Part shown: positions 42,717 through 52,435 of the stretch, in pieces
Position numbering within the stretch: position 1 is the stretch's first letter
Layout of the letters: every line of letters starts with the position of its first letter
Notes under the pieces: generated by a model
What the model was told of the DNA's origin: nothing
Seen by the model: only the letters and a program-made list of their open reading frames with translations
Database searches by the model: none
Assembly: GCF_000027005.1 (NCBI RefSeq)
Contig: NC_012965.1
Coordinates: 483,001 to 547,000, forward strand
DNA from: Komagataella phaffii GS115
Taxonomy: Eukaryota > Ascomycota > Pichiomycetes > Pichiales > Pichiaceae
Reading direction: 5' to 3'
DNA: 64,000 nt
Translations under genes and position numbers: made by a program

Positions 42717-45700
42717 TCAAGACCTAGCCTGTACTACTTTGAACCCTTCCGCAAGTGCCTCTTGAACCTGTTCATTGTTCTTCAGGGGGAGTGACTGTAA
42801 GACAAACGCCACATCGTTCCATTGATCTTCGGTCTCCACTTTTTCAAGACGATGCAACAACTTTTGGGCTAATTGTTTTTGGTGTCTCTCTTTGCCAATA
42901 AATGGAACTAGGAACTTGATGATTCTCTTCATTGCGTCCTTTTCAAGAGTTTTATCGTTTGTCAGTCCACTGAACATATCTATAAATCCGTTGTAGATAG
43001 CGTTGTCTTTAGCAGCAAGTTCGGTGAAAAACAGTTTACACATGTCAGATATTCCTTGATCTTCATTTTCCAAACATTTGGCCATAGTTGCTAGTTGTCC
43101 TTTGACCTTCAATTGGCCTGCTAAAATTAAGAAAGTTATGGTCATTAAACATGTACGTTGGACCATGATATTATCATCGTGAAGTCGACGATATAGGAAG
43201 TCAGTATTTTCATCCACCAAATTATTGAAACATACTGCCATGTCTCCAAGACCCAGTACCGCATTACTTCGAATAATAGGATCGGGGGAGTTTTTCCTAT
43301 GATAGTGATTAAAAGTGGGAGATTCTCTTCACAAAATTTGGAAGAAACGCACATGAACTTCTCCAAGCACAATACTGCAGACCTTTGAAGTTCGGTATTT
43401 TGATACTCAAGGTTGTTGGCACAAATTTCTTTGACAAGAGGACCAAACTTTGCGAGTAGAGAATTTTCATCGAACAATAACTCCTTCTCTTTGATAAAAG
43501 CAATAGCATCAGAAAAATCATCTTCAGAGGTTCCCCCTATCATTTCCAGTTCATTCTCTACTTCTTTACTCTCATCCGGCTTTTGTTTACCTTGTGAGGA
43601 ACTAGCTTCCAATTTTCGACGCTTAAATTCTGCCTCACACTTTTCAAGATATACGATCGTTTTAATAGAGATATGACCAACCAAAAATAGTAGCTGCGTC
43701 AGGTTTCGTATTCTTGTCTTCTCTTGAAGTACCTCTCCAAAAGTCGTTTCAATCTTTTTCTTCAATAAACTAGAACCGACTTCGATTGGATGAGAAGAAA
43801 TGATAAAAATTGCATTGAGAGCATGCTCAGCTGCACCATACCATTCACCATCTTCAGAGTACATCACTGCCATATCGACAAGCTTATTGATTATCTCATC
43901 TTTTCTTTCTAGTGTGAATTTCTCGTGTCCAATTTTTTTACCCTGAGGCACCATCCTTTGAATAGCCACACATGAGAACCTGGCCAAAATCATGTCTTCG
44001 ACTTTTTCACCCCCAAGACCAATATTTAGCAATTGGTCTAGACCTCTTAGTGCAATTTGATTATCAGCTAATGAAAGCATACTGAGGATGATTATTGAGC
44101 CATGCTTCTGCTCTATCGAGACACTATTGTCCTTAGCCTGATATATTTTCCATAAAACCTTTATTGTGTTATCATCAATCAGATCATTCTCAGTACTAGT
44201 GTACATCATGCACAAAAGCTTTTCTAAAGATGCTAAATCTGAGGCAGATGCTGACTTTGTCAACGCAACTAAGTTGCTGGCAATGTAAGTGGCCTTTTCT
44301 AGTGGAGTGGCCGTGGCAGGCGTAGTAAAAAATAACTGTTTGTAACATTCCATTAAATGGGAAGATACACTTGTTCCTTCGTCGTTGTTATTCTTAATCC
44401 AAACGAGGTGTAACATTTTCTTGACTCCAAGCTCAGCTATCTCTATCCCGTAGGCATCAGCTAAAACAAAGAAATCCATTGTTTCAAGAACCTCTGTTCT
44501 GTTTTTCGAATAAAGAATTACAGCTGCCAATTTGGTACCTCTATGGATTGTCTTAATAAACTTAATAGCATCTTTATAATATTGATGTGTCAATTTGAGT
44601 TTGTTTAGCGCCTCGTAGTCAACAACTTCCTTTTCATTGTGTTCATCTTTATCTGCATCTTGCTCCGAAGATCCCGGAGTCGGCATCGTAGAGTCTTCCT
44701 CTATTGTACGCATTGTGATATCCCCTTCAAAATCTTGGTCCTGCTCTAAATTGATGGTATTACTAGTATTATTAGCATCACCTGTCGGTATTAGTTCAGA
44801 CGAAAAAGATCCGTCCAAGCTATTTATTTGTTCTTGGATATCCACAAGTCTCTTTTGCCATACAGAGAGGCCAAGTTGGGGGCCATGCATCGCAGAGAAA
44901 GAATGAGTCAGTATCACTTTGCATATTAGTTTGATTGCATTCCGACGGACTAAGGGATTACGATCGTTCAGAGACCTGACAGCTAGTTTCAAAAACCTGT
45001 AACGCCTTCTGGAAAACCTTTCTTTCAGTTCGCAGAGTTTCAACAATGCTTGAATTGCTTTAGTACGCACATAAGGGTTCTGGTCCAAAAATCTTTGTTC
45101 CAACAACTTTAGCAAAGTCTCAATTTGAGATTGGTGGTTTTCTAAACTAATATCGTCCTTGGCTAAAGTTATAACAATATTACCACAAGCTTCCACAACA
45201 GCACATCTTAACATGTGAGAACTATTATCCAACAGCTGGGCTATGAATGTCATTTGTCGTAATACTAACCTTGGATTCAACTCAGATAATTTGGCTATGA
45301 ACAAAGAGATGGAACGTGGGCCATTGGCATCATTTGGGTTAAACTCTTTCAAGGATACATTCCTAAGTATCTCATCAGTTAATTGGCTGTAATTATATTG
45401 TTCACTCAAGTTGTCTAGCAACTCAGCCATAATAACGGCCAAATGCAGAAAATAGGTCAAATTCTGTAGTATTGAGCTTTCAGCAGCTGGAGCATGGCCA
45501 TGGTTTCTAATTCCAATACAGATTACTTTGAAGATATGAAGTTTTACAGACGTGACTTTAATCCGCTGTTCACTTTCCATCAGGAGATAAACCGGTCTAG
45601 TAAATAAGTTGACAAATAAGTCTCTTTCTGGAGTTGTTTCAAACAATCTCTCAAGATTCACGCCAAATACGGTACATGTAGCTTCCAGTGCATTTTCCAA

Positions 45701-46153
45701 CTGCAAGCAGTGGTTCTTGAAGAGATCAACATCCTTTTTCGTAGCCCTTCGAATTTTCTGTGTAGTCACTGCGGCTGAGTGGTCCTCCAACGCTAGAAAG
45801 GTTAAATGACAATGCATTAGAAATCCATAGAGTTCCAGATATTTCTTATAGACAGGAAACGAGTCAACTTCTCCGCTCTCGATCAAGGTAGATGTGTTCT
45901 TGGCGATACTGCTGATAGTAGAGCAGATCAAATACCCGATTTGGTCTCTTTGCTTTTGGTTCAACGTTGGAGATGCCAGCACCAAATCTTTCAAGAGATC
46001 AAAGATCTCGGATCTACCTATTGCTTCTGGGGAAAGGGCTAGGGCATCGGTGACTTCTTCCAATTTTGAATGTGAATCTTCCAAAGTAAGCTGACCCTTT
46101 TCTGTGGCCTGAAACTCGGTGAGAGCTTCAGAGACAACGAAAGTGAAATCCAT
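42717..46153 (-). CDS. YCS4: YCS4, condensin subunit 1, with a single-base frameshift
   Basis: This is a condensin HEAT-repeat subunit (Ycs4/CND1/CAP-D2). The first 980 or so codons from the ATG at 46153 read normally through FCEENLPLLITIIGK, then the frame leaves the family near 43284-43295. The expected continuation, a DPIIRSNA segment then GLGDMAVCFNNLVDENT and the rest to 42717, lies in the -1 frame. One extra base in the A5 or C5 run at that point would restore the reading, with about 1145 residues in total. No frameshift-site heptamer is in phase, and an intron is not apparent. Since YCS4 is essential in yeast, an assembly error is much more likely than a real lesion. Condensin compacts and segregates mitotic chromosomes. 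Confidence 0.9.
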
Positions 46154-46726
46154 TCAACGATTAAAGTAGTCTCCTAGGTCTTTCTGTAATATGTTTATGT
46201 TTGTTTACATAGCCGCGAGATGTCTCAATAGTGATTAGGTAAGCGAATATCAGAAGCGAATTATATAAGCGGTTTGAAACCTGCCTAGTGGATTAGATAA
46301 GCGTCGCCGGTATTAATTCTGTAATTCCTGCGTGATCTCCAATAATTTTTTGGCGCTCCTCCAAGATGGCATCAGTTTTCATGCGCGTGAACAGTCGCTG
46401 CTTCTGGCTCAGAAATGTGTGGCGCCAACTGTGGTGTTCTTCCAGAGTTTGAAATTTTATCCTCTACCAAATACTAGGAATAGCCCAGTTAGGCAAAACC
46501 CGACGCACATTAAACCTACCTCAAAGCCATAGCTGCAGAGAAAACCCCGAAAAGCCACTTTTTGCAAGGCAGGAACACGGTGCTAATCTTTAAAAAAGTC
46601 ATCTGACCTATCGTGCGATTTGTATCGAACGCACGCGGTATCGCCTACTACATGGTCAACGTTATAAGGGTTCAGTTACAATACGATTAATGATATTAAA
46701 CATAAAACAAGAACATAACAACTAGC
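46154..46726. promoter_or_regulatory. YCS4 upstream region
   Basis: This 573-bp gap contains the YCS4 promoter and the 3' end of the permease gene. A forkhead-like GTTTACATA lies near 46203-46211, close to the YCS4 start. No conserved coding exon or RNA gene is apparent. Confidence 0.4.
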
Positions 46727-48373
46727 CTATGGAATATATCTGTACTTAGGCTTTCTGACAAAAGTGTTTTCTTCTTCCTCCTTATCCATGACCTCAGACG
46801 TGTTGAATCCAACGTACACCGTTTCATGCAATGATTCGACAGTTTCTGCCTCCTTCTCTTCCTCTTCGTCAACTAGCTCTTCCTTTCCGTGTAGCTTTTC
46901 AAGTTTTCTGTTCAGATTGTGGTAGTACCAAATGGTGAAAAACACTAGCAAAACAGAAAATACGTCTAAGATGATAAGAGCCAGGAATCCCTTTCTATAC
47001 AAGGGTCTATCATTGTCTCGCAAGATTTGACCACCACAGATACCACCAATATTGGCGGCCATGATAAGCATAGCAAGTGCAATACTTCTCTCCCTAGGAC
47101 TTTTTATATTGACACTCAACCAGGAGGTATTCAAAATGTGACCATTGGCAACAGCGGTCACCAGGAAACACAGGGCGGTGAACCTTGCGGTGGGAGAGGC
47201 TGAAGCCGGAAGCTCTCTAAGAGCAATTTGTGCAGCCAGTTGCCAAATCAACACAAATGCAATCGAACCACCTCTGGGCTTGATGTGTTTACTTGAGATA
47301 CTCAAAAGCAAAATCAGTACCATCGAACACCATTGTGGAATGGAAGATCTGGCATTGGATTCAAATACACCAAAGCCCATAGATCTGATAATAAGTGGAA
47401 TATAACTCGACAGGGCAGCAGTGGTCTGCATAGAGGAAATTGTGATTAACACATGCAACCAAGGAATGGGTTTCTTAAAAGTTTCCCAAACATCTTTGTG
47501 GTTAGTTGTCCTAGTAGACACGGACTTGGCAGGATCGTCTACGTAGATTCTGTCACGTAAGATTCTAGCTTCCTCTTTGGTGAAGTAAAACCACCTTTTG
47601 TTCCAAAATGCGGCAGGGTGGGCAGCGCTATCAGGCAAAAATGCAAAAAATATAAAGGAAAATCCTACACCGACTATTCCTTCGACAAAGAAGATCCATT
47701 GCCATCCACTCATACCACCAACACCAGAGAGGTCTCTCAAGATACCGGCTGCAATTAATCCACTGGTAGCTGAGGCGGTAAGATTACCATAGAAAAACAA
47801 AGTATGTCTTAAACCTAGTTCAGATCTCTTGTACCATGTACTGAGAAAATAAAGACAACCAGGGATATAGCCGGCTTCTAAGGCACCCACCAAAAATCTG
47901 GTAACATAGAATCCAGCCAAATTGGTGAACTGACTTTGAAGAGTCGCAACCAAACTCCAAGCAAAAATCTGAAAACTCAAAAACACTGAAGGGCTGACTC
48001 TTTGAAGAGCAACGTTGAATGGGATTTCAAAAATGACAATACCTAACGAGAATAAAGCACTTGCAATATTAATTCGGTAGTTGTTCAGTTCCAACATGTT
48101 AATCAAGTTAACGTCAGTATAGGCATTTGCAATGTTACCTCTGTCAAGTTGTAGAAGGAAAAATCCAAAGAAGATTAGTGGAGTTATAATGAAATCCAAT
48201 TTACGAACGAGTCTTTGCTCTTCTGCATCGGTCCAGTCCTTCTTGATAACGATAGTTTCACGGGTTTCTCTATTAATGATGGTCAGAACTTGAAATCCAT
48301 CATCTGAAGAGTTCACCGAATCAGCTACTGCTGCGTGTTCTTGCTTGATCTCAGAAGAACCCTGACTAGTCAT
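46727..48373 (-). CDS. MFS anion:cation symporter, DAL5/allantoate permease family
   Basis: The protein has 548 residues with about 12 hydrophobic membrane segments. The family signature LDRGNIANAYTDVNLI lies after the first transmembrane segment, and RFLVGALEAGYIPGCLYFLSTWYKR follows, both characteristic of the Dal5-type anion:cation symporters (Dal5, Seo1, Tna1, Vht1, Fen2, Soa1). The N-terminal tail (about 55 residues) and C-terminal tail are acidic and cytosolic. The substrate cannot be fixed from sequence; allantoate, vitamins, nicotinate and sulphonates are all possible for this family. A Cbf1-type CACGTG about 230 bp upstream may hint at sulphur control. Confidence 0.82.
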   Translation of the reverse strand: MTSQGSSEIKQEHAAVADSVNSSDDGFQVLTIINRETRETIVIKKDWTDAEEQRLVRKLDFIITPLIFFGFFLLQLDRGNIANAYTDVNLINMLELNNYRINIASALFSLGIVIFEIPFNVALQRVSPSVFLSFQIFAWSLVATLQSQFTNLAGFYVTRFLVGALEAGYIPGCLYFLSTWYKRSELGLRHTLFFYGNLTASATSGLIAAGILRDLSGVGGMSGWQWIFFVEGIVGVGFSFIFFAFLPDSAAHPAAFWNKRWFYFTKEEARILRDRIYVDDPAKSVSTRTTNHKDVWETFKKPIPWLHVLITISSMQTTAALSSYIPLIIRSMGFGVFESNARSSIPQWCSMVLILLLSISSKHIKPRGGSIAFVLIWQLAAQIALRELPASASPTARFTALCFLVTAVANGHILNTSWLSVNIKSPRERSIALAMLIMAANIGGICGGQILRDNDRPLYRKGFLALIILDVFSVLLVFFTIWYYHNLNRKLEKLHGKEELVDEEEEKEAETVESLHETVYVGFNTSEVMDKEEEENTFVRKPKYRYIP

Positions 48374-48691
48374 AGTGGTTTGCTGATAGTCTGGTAGGGG
48401 GCTTGTATCCCTGTTATATACGTTGTCAAAACCAATTCATAAAAAGAAAAATGCGATGTGGATTTTGCATTCTCCGCATTCATAGCTTCAGGCAGTAATG
48501 GTGAAAGACTTGCATCAAGGGTTCGCAGCAACGTACAGCTGATTTTTCCTTGGTCACTATCTACGATAGGAAAATATATGGAACATTTCCGTATACTATA
48601 GCACGTGACTTTACTAAATGTGTGGTTCTTGTGAGGAACTGAGGCGGCTCTCCGAGATAATGAGCATAGAAATCGTAATAATATTCGCCTA
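48374..48691. promoter_or_regulatory. Permease promoter region
   Basis: This 318-bp gap is the promoter of the DAL5-family gene and the 3' flank of YJU2. It contains CACGTG at 48602-48607 (GTCACGTGC on the permease strand), which matches the Cbf1/Met4 type. No gene is visible. Confidence 0.45.
48602..48607. promoter_or_regulatory. CACGTG E-box upstream of the permease
   Basis: On the minus strand the site reads GTCACGTGC, the canonical Cbf1 consensus, about 230 bp upstream of the permease ATG. Function is inferred. Confidence 0.35.
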
Positions 48692-49549
48692 TCACTCAGA
48701 ATCAGAAGAATATCCAAGAGACAATCTTGGCATACCGTTGTAATGTTCTCTGTTGCCACTAAGTGAATTAATTAAAGCTCTCGAAGCCCGCTTGGGAGCA
48801 GTGACGGTCAATTTAACGCTCTTCGCCTCCTTAGATGAGAATTCATCATCTGGGCGAATTTCTAGTGGTCTTTTATTCTCAAAGGCTTCCCGAGTTCTGG
48901 ATGCAATTTCTTTTTCCAGAGACTCAGAGTCATCGTTCAAAATTCTGTCCTCCAGAGATATTTCCGAGCGTTTTATTCTCTCTATCCTGGCATTTTTTGA
49001 TCTCAGGTCATCGAGCTCATCCATCCGCCTTTGCTCTTCACGCTGTTCTATCATTTTCTTTTCTACCTGCACTATTATATCCTCATCTGGGTCGTTCAAT
49101 TTCTTGTGAATCCCCTTTTGCTTGGCTAATTCTTCCTTTTTGTCTTGTTCTGCTTGTTTCTCCAATCTGTCCAGTGTTTCTTCCAGCGTCTCTAACTTTT
49201 CTGGTTCCTTGACGTTAGATCGCAAAAAGTTTCGTACCGCTCCTTTCTCCACCACATAATCTGCATTGACAGGATCCGTTCTAAACACAATCTCCCCACT
49301 GCAAAGAGGGCATCTAAAGTGGAATTTTATGATCTTGACGCCTAAGTAATCCTCTTTTGTGGTCTCCTTGCGGGCGTTGAATTTTTTCGATTTGGATATA
49401 TAGTCTCCACAATTTGAGCATTTCATTGAAAAGGGAGCCATCAGTCTCACCGTCGGTAGAGCTGTGCTCTTTTTCTTTTTCGTCCGACGAATCTGGGAAG
49501 GATCAAAGTCCGCAGGAATATACTTGTTGATTGCCTTCCTTTCAGACAT
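48692..49549 (-). CDS. YJU2: YJU2, spliceosomal step-one factor
   Basis: The protein has 285 residues, almost the S. cerevisiae length (278). The conserved N-terminal half begins MSERKAINKYIPADFDP, with a zinc-binding pair CSNC and CPLC (about 43-83) and the characteristic YLGVKIIKFHFRC and FRTDPVNADYVVEKGA segments of the Cwc16/CCDC94 family. A long charged helix (about 120-210) follows. Yju2 joins the NTC-containing spliceosome and promotes the first catalytic step with Prp2. Intron-bearing genes in this window need such factors. Firm identification. Confidence 0.95.
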   Translation of the reverse strand: MSERKAINKYIPADFDPSQIRRTKKKKSTALPTVRLMAPFSMKCSNCGDYISKSKKFNARKETTKEDYLGVKIIKFHFRCPLCSGEIVFRTDPVNADYVVEKGAVRNFLRSNVKEPEKLETLEETLDRLEKQAEQDKKEELAKQKGIHKKLNDPDEDIIVQVEKKMIEQREEQRRMDELDDLRSKNARIERIKRSEISLEDRILNDDSESLEKEIASRTREAFENKRPLEIRPDDEFSSKEAKSVKLTVTAPKRASRALINSLSGNREHYNGMPRLSLGYSSDSE

Positions 49550-49694
49550 GATTCAGTCGGTACCAGATGTGTTGACTCCTAGGAGAAGAGCTAGCTAACT
49601 TCTGTCTTGTGTTCGCGCGATGAGACAGGCAAGAAAATAATAGTGCGGGATATCCCCACTAATATCATTTTTACTAATATACAGCTACTATGAT

Positions 49695-50930
49695 TTAATC
49701 GTTCATTCTGGCATATCCTTTGACTACAGTGTTGGCAACACACATCCGTCTACCTTCTAATGCTCCTAATAAGTCTCTGAGAACAAGCCCGGGCTCTTCC
49801 CTGGCATCTCTATAGCGAATACCGGAGTCTCCTCTGGCAAGAACGGAGTTCGTTTTACCACCCTGTGCGCCTGAGTCAGCATTCATCCAGCTATACTTTT
49901 TCTTTTTTGATTTGGAAGTCATCATCATGGCTGTGGCATTGGCAGCTCGGTGTAAGACTTCCTCATTATCCTGCTTAGATTTCCCATCATCTTCTTGTCC
50001 CTCAATGTCCAACGTAACTCTCTTCTGCACCCGCTGTTCTTCTCTCTCTTTTTGCTTTGTTGCTATGTCTCTCAAAACTTTTGACACGTCAGATCTAGGA
50101 GTAGTGGAGTGTTTTAATTTAGATTTGATAGGTCGCTTGCGATGATTCGCAAGGATAACAGAATCTGTCAAGATGCCGGCCATGAATCCTTCGCACGCAG
50201 AGGACATGTAGGATAAAAGCTCCGTGTCATGGTCCACATAGTTTCTTAGTCCGTTGTTCTCCATGACTCTTCTCATAAAAGTTGCTAGATGCACTGGGTG
50301 AAGGAATGAACTCAGTGTACTCAATTGTCTCCTACTTTGTTGTATCACAGTAGATTGAGATAACAGACTCTCCTCCTCTTTCAGGTCTACACCTGCTGCA
50401 GTCAATGCGTCAGATAATTTTTCTGGATCTGAGGATTTCTGTCCATTGGGGTTAGCTCCATTATTTCCCAAAAGTCGTTTGCGATTGTCAAACATGGTAT
50501 CTTTATTCAAAGATGTAGTACTCTTGCTGACACTTAACCCAGGGAACGACTCATTCCTTTGATGTAACTGTGATGAACTTTGTGAGACAGAAACGTCCGG
50601 TCTAACTTGAGGGGTATTTTCCCTGCTAATACCTGTCGAGCCGCCCACACTTGTCTCTCCTGGAAGCGAGAGAGAATGTGCTGAGATTGATTCGCCTGGC
50701 TGGTGCAATGAGGGGGTCTGAACTCCAGTGTTTGTTGGATTCAATTGATCAGGAGTGGGAATATCTAACGACGCTCCAACAGAATTGCTCATGTCAATCA
50801 GCCCCGAATCAACGGTTTCAGAACGATTGCCTCGCTCTACTTTAACACGTTTATATTCCCCAACGTCAATTTGATCCGATGTTCTCTTTCCACTATCCAC
50901 TGGAGTTGACCCATCTGGAGTCGATGACAT
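49695..50930 (-). CDS. TAF4: TAF4, TFIID subunit
   Basis: The protein has 411 residues, near the S. cerevisiae size of 388. A disordered Ser/Gln-rich N-terminal half (about 1-160) precedes the histone-fold-like region KLSDALTAAGVDLKEEE, then HPVHLATFMRRVMENNGL and LLSYMSSACEGFMAGILTDSV, and the closing conserved helix LRDLLGALEGRRMCVAN. Taf4 pairs with Taf12 as an H2A/H2B-like heterodimer in TFIID. The divergent neighbour is RCL1. Confidence 0.93.
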   Translation of the reverse strand: MSSTPDGSTPVDSGKRTSDQIDVGEYKRVKVERGNRSETVDSGLIDMSNSVGASLDIPTPDQLNPTNTGVQTPSLHQPGESISAHSLSLPGETSVGGSTGISRENTPQVRPDVSVSQSSSQLHQRNESFPGLSVSKSTTSLNKDTMFDNRKRLLGNNGANPNGQKSSDPEKLSDALTAAGVDLKEEESLLSQSTVIQQSRRQLSTLSSFLHPVHLATFMRRVMENNGLRNYVDHDTELLSYMSSACEGFMAGILTDSVILANHRKRPIKSKLKHSTTPRSDVSKVLRDIATKQKEREEQRVQKRVTLDIEGQEDDGKSKQDNEEVLHRAANATAMMMTSKSKKKKYSWMNADSGAQGGKTNSVLARGDSGIRYRDAREEPGLVLRDLLGALEGRRMCVANTVVKGYARMND

Positions 50931-51313
50931 TGTTTTTGTTGTTCAAATCAACTCTTGATGGCTGTTTACGTAACAAAGTATAAACGAAAGATTTTGATTC
51001 TTTGTAGCTTTCGAGAGCGATCCATTTGGGCCGGGTAATTTTTTCACCTTAAGGCAGAATCAGCAATATACACAAAAGACGGGCAAAGAGATAACACCCA
51101 TAAGGGTTTTCATTGTGATCCAAACTTCTATACTTGATAGAATAACTGATCTGTTTTCAATCCACTGTAAATGTTCATTTGACACATCCGTTCCCTTCTC
51201 AAATTTGATATTATGTAAGCATTATGTAATCATATATTTCAGAATAAAAGTTTATCAGAAAAAAAAAATATCACATAAAACCTAGCTCCTAATCCCCACT
51301 TCCAGCATACACC
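50931..51313. promoter_or_regulatory. Divergent TAF4/RCL1 promoter region
   Basis: This 383-bp gap serves both genes. An A-rich tract lies near 51260-51270. I looked for PAC-type ribosome-biogenesis elements upstream of RCL1 and did not see a convincing one. Confidence 0.4.
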
Positions 51314-52420
51314 ATGGCTAAGGGACAAATAATCACTTTTCAGGACCATGAAAATTTTAGGTTACGGCTCATACTTTCCACTCTAGCTGGAAAACCAATC
51401 AAAATTGAAAAGATACGGTCACATGAATTGAATCCTGGTCTCAAAGATTATGAAGTTTCATTCCTAAGGCTCTTAGAAAAAGTCACAAACGGTTCAGTTA
51501 TAGAGATTTCCTACACAGGTACCACAGTTATATACAGACCCGGAATAATTATAGGGGGGGTATTAACCCATGATTGTCCGGTTAGCAAGCCAGTGGGATA
51601 TTTCATTGAGTACATGCTATTTCTGGCCCCATTTTCTAAGGAAAAATTCTCTATTGTATTTAAAGGTATAACTTCGTCAAAAGAAGATGTTGGAGTCGAT
51701 CTATTGAAATGGGGTTTCTTGCCCGTGATGGAGAACTTTGGAGTCAGAGAGTGCAGTATACACACATTGAAAAGAGGATCTCCACCACTAGGAGGTGGTG
51801 AAGTACATCTCCTCTGCAACTCTTTAATAGCCCAGCCAATAACGATTCATGCTTTAGAAATCAACAAAATCTCGTCTATCAGAGGTATCGCCTACTGTAC
51901 GAGAGTCAGTCCCAGTATCGTCAATAGAATTGTGAGCTCTGTAAGAGATGTGTTACGAAACACCATTGGATGTGAAGTCAATATCACAACGGATGTATGG
52001 AGGGGTGAAACTTCCGGAAAATCTCCTGGTTTTGGGTTGACATTATTTTCTGAATCTAAAAAGGGAAAGAACTGGAGATATTGCATCGAAGATATAGGTT
52101 TGGCCAGAGAAACGCCAGAAGATATCGGTGAAGCCACCAGTTATAAATTCTTGGAACTTTTGGAAAACAGTGGAGTGATAGGAAGGAATCAATTACCATT
52201 GGCTTTGACGTATATGACGATTGGAAAGGAAGATATTGGTAGATTGAAAGTCCACAAAAGTCAAATCGATGCTAAATTGGTTACCATGTTAAGAGATATC
52301 AAAAGTGTTTTTAACACTCAATTCCTTTTCAAGCCCAGCCCTGAAGAAGCTGAAGAAGATTATTTGGTGGCCACGGTAAAAGGTGTTGGCTTTACTAACA
52401 CTTCCAAAAAAGTAGCATAA
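51314..52420 (+). CDS. RCL1: RCL1, RNA cyclase-like SSU-processome protein
   Basis: The protein has 368 residues, equal to the S. cerevisiae length (367). The RNA 3'-terminal phosphate cyclase-like fold is recognisable from FRLRLILSTLAGKPIKIEKIR, SYTGTTVIYRPGII, then MENFGVRECSIHTLKRGSPPLGGGEV and the closing LALTYMTIGKEDIGRLKVHKSQ. The family lacks the cyclase nucleophilic His and acts instead with Bms1 in A2-site processing of pre-18S rRNA. It starts in a divergent promoter shared with TAF4. Confidence 0.96.
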   Translation: MAKGQIITFQDHENFRLRLILSTLAGKPIKIEKIRSHELNPGLKDYEVSFLRLLEKVTNGSVIEISYTGTTVIYRPGIIIGGVLTHDCPVSKPVGYFIEYMLFLAPFSKEKFSIVFKGITSSKEDVGVDLLKWGFLPVMENFGVRECSIHTLKRGSPPLGGGEVHLLCNSLIAQPITIHALEINKISSIRGIAYCTRVSPSIVNRIVSSVRDVLRNTIGCEVNITTDVWRGETSGKSPGFGLTLFSESKKGKNWRYCIEDIGLARETPEDIGEATSYKFLELLENSGVIGRNQLPLALTYMTIGKEDIGRLKVHKSQIDAKLVTMLRDIKSVFNTQFLFKPSPEEAEEDYLVATVKGVGFTNTSKKVA

Positions 52421-52435
52421 ATAATCTAATAGTAT

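Noticed and set aside
42717..43241. A separate 174-residue gene at the YCS4 3' end
   Set aside because: It is the C-terminal HEAT region of condensin subunit Ycs4 in another frame, separated only by a one-base deficit.
43284..43295. Programmed -1 ribosomal frameshift in YCS4
   Set aside because: No in-phase slippery heptamer is present, and family members elsewhere use a single frame.
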